A stretch of DNA of 8,634 nt from Clostridiales bacterium (GTDB taxonomy: Bacteria; Bacillota; Clostridia; Lachnospirales; WQUN01): the NCBI GenBank assembly GCA_031271275.1, contig JAISWA010000152.1, forward strand, positions 1 to 8,634, written 5' to 3'. This document shows, piece by piece, positions 1 to 5,569 of the stretch (positions are counted from its first letter, which is position 1; each line of letters begins with the position of its first letter). The notes under the pieces are model-generated. The model saw nothing but the letters and a program-made list of their open reading frames with translations, did not search any database and was not told where the DNA came from. A program made the position numbers and the translations under genes.

Positions 1-2
1 TG

Positions 3-125
3 TTGGACCGGTATATCCGTGAAGGCGTTTGCGAAGATTTAATACTGAAAGAAAAAATCGACCGACTGCACGGGGCGAATTTGCATAAGGTCACGCCGAT
101 GCCGGTATTTGAGTTAGGCGATTGA
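3..125 (+). CDS. C-terminal fragment of an unrecognised protein (5' end outside window)
   Basis: This reading frame is open from the left edge and stops at TGA 123-125, giving 40 residues that begin LDRYIREGVCEDL and end KVTPMPVFELGD. The other two plus frames hit stops within the first 45 bases. The tail is charged and probably helical (LILKEKIDRL), followed by a short Pro-containing end. Codon use resembles the neighbouring genes. Its last 12 bases overlap the 3' end of the convergent kinase gene, so there is no room for a separate terminator. I do not recognise the family; the fragment is too short to assign a function. It is reported because an edge-open frame with native-like codons is more likely a real gene end than chance. 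Confidence 0.5.
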   Translation: MDRYIREGVCEDLILKEKIDRLHGANLHKVTPMPVFELGD

Positions 126-1061
126 CTCCAAAACCACCCGCTTTCGCAGTTCCTCGACCCATTCCAACCCCGGCGGCTTGGTTCCCTCCATCGTGACCGC
201 GCCCGCCGACGCCGCCATCGATAGCGCCGCCGCGTCCCGCAGGTCCGTTCCCCCGTAAAAAACGGCGGCGGCAAGCGCCCCGACCATGCAATCGCCCGCG
301 CCCACGGTAGACAGCACTTTCACCGGCAGCGCCGGGGCGTACCAGATTTCTTCCCGGGAGACAAACAGCGCGCCTTCCGCGCCCATCGAAAGGGCGACGG
401 CTTTCACGCCGTTCTCCGCGACAATCCGCCGGCAGAGCGCCGCGCATTCCCCTGTGGAAATCCTTTCGCTCACGTCAAAATACTGCGCCAGTTCAAATTT
501 ATTCGGCTTGATATAATCCGGCGAGGCTTTTAAGCCTTCCCGGAACGCCTCGCCGTCGGCGTCGAGAAACGCGGTCGCGCCCTTCGCCTTCACGGCGCTA
601 ATCAGTTCCCGGTAAACCAAAGCTTCCGCGTTTTGCGGAAGGCTGCCGGAAAAAACAAACATCGTCCCCGAACCCGCGTCTTGAATCAGTTTCTCCCGCA
701 GCGCGCCCATTTCCGCTTGCGTAACCGCCGCGCCCGGTTCGTTAAATTCCGTAAGCCCGAAATCCGGGCTAAGCACTTTTAGATTGGTACGGATATTATG
801 CTTTATCCGCACAAAATCCGTGGGGATGCCCATGCCGCGAAGCATCTTTTCTATCTCGTCGCCCGTTTCGCCGCCGATAAACCCCGTCGCGACGGAATCC
901 CCGCCCAGGGATTTAATCATCCGCGACACGTTGATTCCCTTGCCGGAGGGGTCCGTCACGATAGCACTCATGCGGTTAAGCCCGCCGGGGATTATTTTTT
1001 CAACCCGCGCGGTCTTGTCCATCGCCGGGTTGAGGGTCACGGTATAAATCATTTTTTTCAT
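114..1061 (-). CDS. fruK: PfkB-family sugar-phosphate kinase, probably 1-phosphofructokinase
   Basis: This is a 315-residue cytoplasmic kinase of the ribokinase/PfkB family, expected to convert fructose 1-phosphate and ATP into fructose 1,6-bisphosphate. Visible signatures are the N-terminal YTVTLNPAMD stretch (residues 6-15) typical of 1-phosphofructokinase and tagatose-6-phosphate kinase, the substrate-binding GKGINVSR (40-47), and the GAGD anion-hole/catalytic motif (254-257, catalytic Asp257). The residue after GAGD is Cys, where Ser or Thr is usual. Length matches the family. The start at 1061 overlaps the cysK stop as ATGA, implying translational coupling. A second ATG nine bases downstream (MIYTVTLNP) would give the more typical family start, and neither has a strong Shine-Dalgarno. 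No fructose PTS or FruR gene is in view, so tagatose-6-phosphate kinase (lacC-like) or another hexose-phosphate specificity is possible. The kinase family is certain; the substrate is less so. Confidence 0.8.
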   Translation of the reverse strand: MKKMIYTVTLNPAMDKTARVEKIIPGGLNRMSAIVTDPSGKGINVSRMIKSLGGDSVATGFIGGETGDEIEKMLRGMGIPTDFVRIKHNIRTNLKVLSPDFGLTEFNEPGAAVTQAEMGALREKLIQDAGSGTMFVFSGSLPQNAEALVYRELISAVKAKGATAFLDADGEAFREGLKASPDYIKPNKFELAQYFDVSERISTGECAALCRRIVAENGVKAVALSMGAEGALFVSREEIWYAPALPVKVLSTVGAGDCMVGALAAAVFYGGTDLRDAAALSMAASAGAVTMEGTKPPGLEWVEELRKRVVLESIA

Positions 1062-1984
1062 TCGAACAGCCCGGTCGAAAGGTACCGCTCCCCCGTATCG
1101 GGAAGGAGCACGACGATCATTTTCCCGGCGTTTTCTTCCCGGACGGCGACTTGCGACGCCGCGTAAAGCGCCGCGCCGGAGGATATGCCAACGAGCGCGC
1201 CTTCGGCTTTCGCCAACTGCCTTACGGTTTCAAACGCCTGCCCGTTTTCCACGGTGATAATTTCATCCACGATGTTTTTATTGAAAATTTCCGGAACGAA
1301 CCCCGCGCCGATGCCCTGTATACCGTGGGGACCCGGCTGCCCCCCGGACAGCACCGGGGAACCGGAGGGCTCGACCGCTATTATTTTCACGCCGGGCTTT
1401 TTTTGCTTCAAAACCTCGCCCACGCCTGTAATAGTACCGCCGGTACCCACGCCCGCCACAAAAAAATCCGCCTGCCCGCCGGTGTCGTTCCAGATTTCAA
1501 GCGCGGTGGTTTTGCGGTGGGCTTCCGGATTGGCAGGGTTGGAAAATTGACCGGGGATGTACGCGCCGGGTATTCCGGCGGCGATTTCCTTCGCCTTCGC
1601 AATCGCGCCCTTCATTCCCAACGCGCCTTCTGTTAAAATAATTTCCGCGCCAAGCGCCTTTAACATTTTCCGGCGCTCCGCGCTCATGGTCTCGGGCATG
1701 GTGAGTATCAGCCGGTACCCTCGCGCCGCCGCGATAAACGCAAGGGCGATTCCGGTGTTGCCGCTTGTCGGCTCCACGATTACGCCGCCGGGTTTCAGCG
1801 CGCCCCGTTCCTCCCCGTCGTTAATCAGCGCGAGGCCCACGCGGTCTTTTACGCTGCCGAGGGGGTTGAAATACTCCAGTTTTGCCACGATTCTGGCTTT
1901 CGCGCCGCAGTGTTTGCCGTAGTTCGCAAGTTCTATCAACGGGGTTCCGCCGATAAGGGCGGGCAGGTTTTCCGCAATTTTCAT
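1058..1984 (-). CDS. cysK: Cysteine synthase A (O-acetylserine sulfhydrylase)
   Basis: This 308-residue PLP enzyme makes L-cysteine from O-acetylserine and sulfide in the cytoplasm. Landmarks in order: GGTPLIEL (12-19); the PLP Schiff-base lysine K46 in GSVKDR; the substrate loop TSGNTG (73-78); the glycine-rich PLP phosphate-binding GTGGTITG; the GxQGIGAGF stretch typical of CysK/CysM; GISSGAA; and the C-terminal LPDTGERYLST. Length is the usual ~310. The start at 1984 is chosen because GGGAGGT lies four bases upstream and MKIAENLPALIGGTP matches family N-termini. A TTG-initiated extension to 2020 would begin inside the neighbouring repeat and is rejected. The gene is first of a two-gene minus-strand unit, its stop overlapping the kinase start by four bases. 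The palindromic element at 2008-2151 sits immediately upstream, so the promoter lies in or beyond it. CysM or another beta-synthase specificity cannot be excluded, but CysK is the best fit. Confidence 0.93.
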   Translation of the reverse strand: MKIAENLPALIGGTPLIELANYGKHCGAKARIVAKLEYFNPLGSVKDRVGLALINDGEERGALKPGGVIVEPTSGNTGIALAFIAAARGYRLILTMPETMSAERRKMLKALGAEIILTEGALGMKGAIAKAKEIAAGIPGAYIPGQFSNPANPEAHRKTTALEIWNDTGGQADFFVAGVGTGGTITGVGEVLKQKKPGVKIIAVEPSGSPVLSGGQPGPHGIQGIGAGFVPEIFNKNIVDEIITVENGQAFETVRQLAKAEGALVGISSGAALYAASQVAVREENAGKMIVVLLPDTGERYLSTGLFE

Positions 1985-1988
1985 AATG

Positions 1989-1995
1989 ACCTCCC
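1989..1995 (-). promoter_or_regulatory. cysK ribosome binding site
   Basis: On the minus strand this reads GGGAGGT, four bases before the ATG at 1982-1984. It decides the start codon in favour of the 308-residue protein over a TTG-started extension that would run into the repeat element. Confidence 0.8.
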
Positions 1996-2007
1996 GGGGA
2001 AAATTAT

Positions 2008-2151
2008 TACAGCGAATCAACTTAATTTTTGACCATCGGAAGCGTCAATGCGTTGTGGTGAACGGACGTAGCGTTTTCGCAGAAAACGCAGGGAGTGAAC
2101 CGTTTACAATGCATAGCTGACGATGGTTACATCCAAAGTTGATTCGCTATA
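2008..2151. mobile_element. MITE-like palindromic element with TA ends (~140 bp)
   Basis: The ends are inverted repeats: left AGCGAATCAACTT (2011-2023) and right AAGTTGATTCGCT (2136-2148), a perfect 13-bp match. A second matching block, ACCATCG (2032-2038) and CGATGGT (2121-2127), lies inside. The exact centre is a perfect hairpin, GCGTTTTC (2071-2078), loop GCA, GAAAACGC (2082-2089). The midpoint of the ends and the hairpin centre coincide near 2080, so the whole element can fold into one long imperfect hairpin. Both ends are flanked by TA (2008-2009 and 2150-2151), the target duplication expected for IS630/Tc1-mariner-type MITEs. There is no coding capacity. The element lies between divergent cysK and the lipoprotein gene, so it may carry or block promoters. 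The inverted repeats and symmetry are seen directly; mobility and family are inferred. A bidirectional regulatory RNA or DNA structure is the alternative. Confidence 0.65.
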
Positions 2152-2202
2152 CAAGTATATTCTCTTGTGCGGAAAGAGTACAGAAAAGTTTTCAAAAAAT
2201 AC

Positions 2203-2221
2203 CGCGGCGGGCAAAGCCGCG
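2203..2221 (+). other. GC-rich hairpin in the leader of the lipoprotein gene
   Basis: CGCGGC (2203-2208) pairs with GCCGCG (2216-2221) around a 7-base loop. It ends 13 bases before the likely Shine-Dalgarno GAAGGA (2235-2240) of the gene starting at 2250. It is followed by a short weak T-rich stretch (CTTTTATT), so it could be an attenuator, a weak terminator or an mRNA-stabilising stem. The pairing is seen; the function is unknown. Confidence 0.4.
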
Positions 2222-2249
2222 AGTGACTTTTATTGAAGGAAGATGAATA

Positions 2250-4148
2250 ATGTTCAAAAGAAAAGCCGTTCTCTTTTCCGCCATTACCGCAACTGTCTTG
2301 TCCTTAGCCGCCTGCTCCGCATCCATGAAAGCAAATCCCGTTTCCGCGCCTCCCCCGCAAAATGATTACAGCGACTACGATTTAATTTCCCGTATCGACG
2401 GTTCCACCGCGACGATTCCTTTAAGCGAGGCGGCGCTTGACGCGTACATGGGCGGGCATGACGGGTTAACCCACAACACCACGCCCTGGGCGTACCGGAA
2501 TTTAATCAACAAGGCTTGCGACATCGCGTTTTGCACATACCCGTCGGAAGACGAACGGGAACTCGCCGCAAGAAAAGGCATTGAGTTGGAAATTATCCCC
2601 GTGGTAAAGGAAGCGCTGGTGTTTTTGAACAACGCCGAAAATCCGGTTGAAAACCTGACCCACGCGCAACTGTTGGAGGTCTATACCGGCAATCTTACCG
2701 ACTGGGCGGGGCTTGGCGGCGCGGAAGGCGCGATCATCCCCTATCAGCGCCCGGTCAACTCCGGCAGTCAGACTTTGTTCCTTAAACTGGTGATGGGGGA
2801 AACGCCCCCGATGGAACCCCCCGGGGCTTTTGTACGGGGCGAAATGGCGGACCTGATAGACGCGGTGGCGGTTTACGACAACGCCGAAAACGCGTTGGGC
2901 TATTCGATGTTCTACTACGTTTCGGATATGTATTCCTATTCCAATATCCGCCTGCTTTCCGTGGACGGCGTCAAGCCCACCCGCGAAAGTATCGCCGCGG
3001 GCGAATACAAATTTGTCACGCATTACTACGCGGTGATTCGCGGCGATACGCCGGAAGACCATCCGGCGCGGGAATTCCTGCGTTGGATGCTCTCCGGCGA
3101 AGGGCAGCGCGTCGCGCAGAATACCGGCTACGTTACCCTTGCGCCGATGGACGCTCCCGCCCAACCGGTGATGTACCCCGGCGCGACACGGGAGAATACC
3201 GCCGCGTCCAACGGAACCGGAGGGACGGAGCGCCGGGCGGCAAGCGCGGGTTCGAGCCAATCGGCATCCCATTACGACTTTATCAACAGGGTAAACGGCA
3301 AATGGGAGGCGGAGACCCGTTTCCCAAATGAAGAAACGAAACAAGCCGTCAGCGGTTGGATTGACGAAATTTACGCGCAGCATACCGACGCGCCGGGTTT
3401 AAACAGCGGTTGGGATATAATGTACAATCTGATTAGCGTATGGATAGACTGCCGCCTGCCCGATAATACAAGGAGCGTTCATACCGCCGTCTTTAACGCG
3501 GAGACCGGAAAGAAGCTCGCGCTTTCGGACTTATTCTTCGACGGCGTTAACTATATACGGTATATCAATGAGAAGATACCGGAAGCCTTGGAACGCGGCG
3601 ACCCAAGATGGTTTGGCGAAGACCCGCTGATTAAGCGCCGGTTTACGGGTTACCCGAACGATTTTGAAAATTTCTTCCTGCAGGAAAATACCCTGTGCTT
3701 CCAACCGGATGACCATGACCCCTTCCTCGGCGATTTATCCACGCAGTTCGGACTTTTTTGGATAGATATCCCGCTGCCGATGGCGTTATCCCCTTACGGC
3801 GGCGTGAGTTATCAATTCGAGAAACGAACGAACAAGCAAGGGATTCCCTTCGCGGTTCCGGTGATTGCGGGAAGTTTGGCGGACGAAACAATCAACGCCA
3901 AAATACAGGCGTTGGCGGAAAAGCTAACCCAAGAGGCTTTTATAAACCCGGACCCTTACCATTATTACGAGCCGGTTATCCTTATACAGGACGACAAATT
4001 AAGCGTCGTACATGAAGGGTTTGACTTGGAAGAATACCCGCGCGTTGACGTAAGCGTAATCACCGGGGAGGATGTGGAGCCCGTTGACGTAAGCCGCCTT
4101 GTCGGGCGGAACCCTGAACCGGTTGACTTTTTGCCCGGGGACTGGTGA
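2250..4148 (+). CDS. Lipoprotein: PstS-like binding domain fused to DUF4163/DUF3298-like domains
   Basis: This is a 632-residue predicted surface lipoprotein. Residues 1-22 form a signal peptide (KRK, hydrophobic core) with lipobox LAAC and lipidated Cys22. A Pro-rich spacer follows. Residues ~45-305 resemble the type-2 periplasmic-binding fold of phosphate-binding PstS: DGSTAT (50-55) and NSGSQT (170-175) occupy the places of the ligand-binding Ser/Thr loops, and the end (FLRWMLSGEGQ) is PstS-like. A Ser/Gly/Ala-rich linker (~310-340) leads to a C-terminal region resembling DUF4163 plus DUF3298 (TGKKLALSDLF, 419-429). A second DUF4163-like unit (~525-632) repeats the TG turn at 605-606. ATG 2250 follows GAAGGA at nine bases. 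The gene stands alone, between the MITE-like element and a convergent terminator, with no pst ABC genes in view. Phosphate binding is not proven; sensing, cell-wall binding or another anion are possible. Lipoprotein status is secure; the C-terminal domain names are inferred from sequence pattern. Confidence 0.85.
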   Translation: MFKRKAVLFSAITATVLSLAACSASMKANPVSAPPPQNDYSDYDLISRIDGSTATIPLSEAALDAYMGGHDGLTHNTTPWAYRNLINKACDIAFCTYPSEDERELAARKGIELEIIPVVKEALVFLNNAENPVENLTHAQLLEVYTGNLTDWAGLGGAEGAIIPYQRPVNSGSQTLFLKLVMGETPPMEPPGAFVRGEMADLIDAVAVYDNAENALGYSMFYYVSDMYSYSNIRLLSVDGVKPTRESIAAGEYKFVTHYYAVIRGDTPEDHPAREFLRWMLSGEGQRVAQNTGYVTLAPMDAPAQPVMYPGATRENTAASNGTGGTERRAASAGSSQSASHYDFINRVNGKWEAETRFPNEETKQAVSGWIDEIYAQHTDAPGLNSGWDIMYNLISVWIDCRLPDNTRSVHTAVFNAETGKKLALSDLFFDGVNYIRYINEKIPEALERGDPRWFGEDPLIKRRFTGYPNDFENFFLQENTLCFQPDDHDPFLGDLSTQFGLFWIDIPLPMALSPYGGVSYQFEKRTNKQGIPFAVPVIAGSLADETINAKIQALAEKLTQEAFINPDPYHYYEPVILIQDDKLSVVHEGFDLEEYPRVDVSVITGEDVEPVDVSRLVGRNPEPVDFLPGDW

Positions 4149-4155
4149 GCCATTC

Positions 4156-4219
4156 AGGAAACCGCACCTTGCGCGTTCCGTTGGCTTCAAAACGGAACGC
4201 TGTAATCAAGCAGTTTCCT
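4156..4219. repeat. Nested inverted repeat downstream of the lipoprotein gene
   Basis: There are two stems, one inside the other: outer AGGAAACCGC (4156-4165) with GCAGTTTCCT (4210-4219), nine of ten pairs, and inner GCGTTCCGTT (4173-4182) with AACGGAACGC (4191-4200), a perfect ten. It starts eight bases after the lipoprotein stop codon. It lacks a T-tract on the plus strand, so it is not a classical intrinsic terminator for that gene. It could be an mRNA 3'-end stabiliser, a Rho-independent terminator lacking the usual tail, or a small dispersed palindromic repeat. Confidence 0.6.
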
Positions 4220-4222
4220 ATG

Positions 4223-4267
4223 AAAAAATGAAAAAATAAAAAATGACGCCAAAGGATTGGCGCCATT
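4223..4267 (-). terminator. Intrinsic terminator of pfkA
   Basis: On the minus strand an 11-bp stem is formed by 4257-4267 and 4242-4252, with one G-T pair and a four-base loop. It is followed directly by three T6 runs separated by one or two bases (4243 down to 4223). It begins about 30 bases after the pfkA stop at 4298. Stem, loop and T-tract are all classical. Confidence 0.88.
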
Positions 4268-4297
4268 GCTGATGGGTTATGGGGAATTAAAGCGTTT

Positions 4298-5434
4298 TTA
4301 ATCCGCTTCCGCGAATGAAATGCCCAGGCTCCTCGCTACTCTAATCAGTTCGTGGTTTGGGCTGACGGTTTTGGTTTCGCTTATTTCTCCCGCGCCGATA
4401 ACCTTTTCTAAGCTTACGTAAGACATTTCCCCGTTTCTCAGGCAGACCATATTGCCAAAGTTTTGATCCTTAATCAACTGAGCCGCCGCTTCGCCATAAC
4501 GCACGGAAAGCAGCCGGTCAACCGGGGAAGGTTCCCCGCCGCGCTGTATATGACCCAAAACACAGTGACGGACTTCATTTTCAATATTGGCTTTTGCCAA
4601 ATCCTCGGCTATCTTTCTCGCCACCCCGCCGAGGCGTTTTGCTTCGGGGCTGTCGGCGACAATCATCGCCACGGATTCTTTACCGCCCTTTTCGGCAGCG
4701 CCTTCCGTTACGACAACAATCGTAAAATTCTTGCCGATGGCGTTGCGCTGTTCAACTTTTTGAATGATTTTATCCAGGGAATAAGGAATCTCCGGTATCA
4801 ATATAACATCGGCTGAACCCGCGATTCCCGAGTGCAGCGCAATCCAACCCGCGTTGCGCCCCATCACCTCCACAACGATTACCCGTTGGTGGCTTTCCGC
4901 CGTGGTATGCAGGCGGCCTAAATTCTCCACGACGATATTAACCGCGGTGTCAAAACCGAAGGTGGTGTCGGTGGAGCGCAAATCGTTATCAATGGTTTTG
5001 GGTATGCCGATAACTTTGATTTCAGGTTCGTTGTGCTCATTTCTTTTACGCGCGAAATCCCGCGCCGAAGTCAGTGTCCCGTCCCCACCAAGCACCACAA
5101 GAACCTCTACGCCTTCTTTTTTCATATTTTCAATGGCTATGTCGGATTCGTCTTTATATTCCTTTACGCCGTTCACTTCCACCGGAAATTTAAAAAGATT
5201 GTCTTTGTTTGAACTTTTTAGTATCGTACCGCCTTTATGTAAGATGCCGGATGTATTTTCAACCGTTAACGGTATAAAATCGTTATTGTACAATCCGCGA
5301 TACCCGAACTTATACCCGATTATGTCATAATCCAATTTCATACTGCGGCAAGCGCGTATTAACGTATAAATTACAGCGTTTAAACCCGGCGCGTCGCCCC
5401 CCCCGGTGAGGATTCCGATTTTTTTTCTTCCCAT
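4298..5434 (-). CDS. pfkA: 6-phosphofructokinase
   Basis: This 378-residue cytoplasmic enzyme phosphorylates fructose 6-phosphate to fructose 1,6-bisphosphate, the committed glycolytic step. Signatures: GGGDAPGLNA (11-20), the donor-binding GGDGT (116-120), the catalytic PKTIDND (145-151, Asp149 as base), MGRNAGW (191-197), and GHIQRGG (294-300) for fructose-6-phosphate binding. Gly119 in GGDGT argues for ATP, because PPi-dependent enzymes usually carry GGDD; Lys146 of PKTIDND is however the residue seen in PPi enzymes, while E. coli PfkA has Gly there. The combination is known from an ATP-using subgroup. It is longer than the ~320-residue E. coli type, with an insertion around residues 75-100 and a longer C-terminus. 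The start ATG is supported by AAAGGAGG five bases upstream. The gene is monocistronic, with a terminator on each side. Identity as phosphofructokinase is sure; the donor is inferred. Confidence 0.93.
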   Translation of the reverse strand: MGRKKIGILTGGGDAPGLNAVIYTLIRACRSMKLDYDIIGYKFGYRGLYNNDFIPLTVENTSGILHKGGTILKSSNKDNLFKFPVEVNGVKEYKDESDIAIENMKKEGVEVLVVLGGDGTLTSARDFARKRNEHNEPEIKVIGIPKTIDNDLRSTDTTFGFDTAVNIVVENLGRLHTTAESHQRVIVVEVMGRNAGWIALHSGIAGSADVILIPEIPYSLDKIIQKVEQRNAIGKNFTIVVVTEGAAEKGGKESVAMIVADSPEAKRLGGVARKIAEDLAKANIENEVRHCVLGHIQRGGEPSPVDRLLSVRYGEAAAQLIKDQNFGNMVCLRNGEMSYVSLEKVIGAGEISETKTVSPNHELIRVARSLGISFAEAD

Positions 5435-5439
5435 ACCTG

Positions 5440-5447
5440 CCTCCTTT
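5440..5447 (-). promoter_or_regulatory. pfkA ribosome binding site
   Basis: The minus strand reads AAAGGAGG, five bases before the ATG at 5432-5434; it is close to a perfect Shine-Dalgarno and fixes the start. Confidence 0.88.
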
Positions 5448-5449
5448 GG

Positions 5450-5462
5450 AATACATTGTATT
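5450..5462 (-). promoter_or_regulatory. Possible pfkA -10 box within a near-palindrome
   Basis: The sequence AATACATTGTATT is a 13-bp near-palindrome just upstream of the pfkA Shine-Dalgarno. On the minus strand it contains TACAAT (5455-5460), a good -10 hexamer. At 17 bases further upstream I see no -35 match (GCTCCG), and the position would give a very short leader. It could be a promoter element, an operator half, or chance. Confidence 0.25.
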
Positions 5463-5463
5463 G

Positions 5464-5489
5464 CAGAGAAAAAGCGGCGGAGCCGCTTT
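5464..5489 (-). terminator. Intrinsic terminator of the hydrogenase operon
   Basis: AAAGCGGC (5471-5478) and GCCGCTTT (5482-5489) form a perfect 8-bp stem with a three-base loop. On the minus strand the stem runs into TTTTTCTCTGC. It lies about 80 bases after the hydA stop codon at 5570 and before the pfkA leader, separating the two transcription units. The T-tract is short but adequate. Confidence 0.75.
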
Positions 5490-5495
5490 CTTGAG

Positions 5496-5538
5496 CCGCC
5501 GCGCCCCGCTTACGGTACAAATAAACGGAACGCGGCGG
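5496..5538. repeat. Inverted repeat between hydA and pfkA
   Basis: CCGCCGCG (5496-5503) is the exact reverse complement of CGCGGCGG (5531-5538), enclosing a 27-base loop. It lies between the hydA stop and the terminator hairpin. It has no T-tract of its own and could protect the 3' end of the hydrogenase mRNA; function is unknown. The rest of this 135-base gap (5539-5569) shows nothing recognisable. Confidence 0.4.
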
Positions 5539-5569
5539 GCATCTAATTTAGCGTGACACTGTGCGGATG

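Noticed and set aside
1985..2020. N-terminal extension of cysteine synthase from a TTG at 2018-2020
   Set aside because: The extension starts inside the palindromic repeat, while the ATG at 1984 has a strong Shine-Dalgarno and a family-like N-terminus.
2003..2036. Promoter for cysK at the left end of the palindromic element
   Set aside because: The minus strand has an extended -10-like TGTAATAAT at the junction, but no -35 match at 16-18 bases, so it is too weak to annotate.
2127..2161. Sigma-70 promoter for the lipoprotein gene at the right end of the palindromic element
   Set aside because: TTACAT with TATACA (15-base spacer) and TTGATT with TATATT (11-base spacer) are present, but neither has acceptable spacing near 17.
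2502..3383. Minus-strand open frame opposite the lipoprotein gene (293 codons)
   Set aside because: Arg/Gly-rich shadow of the lipoprotein reading frame, with no ribosome site or motif I can identify.
4298..5434. PPi-dependent phosphofructokinase
   Set aside because: PKTIDND hinted at it, but the donor loop is GGDGT and not GGDD; ATP use is more likely, though not proven.
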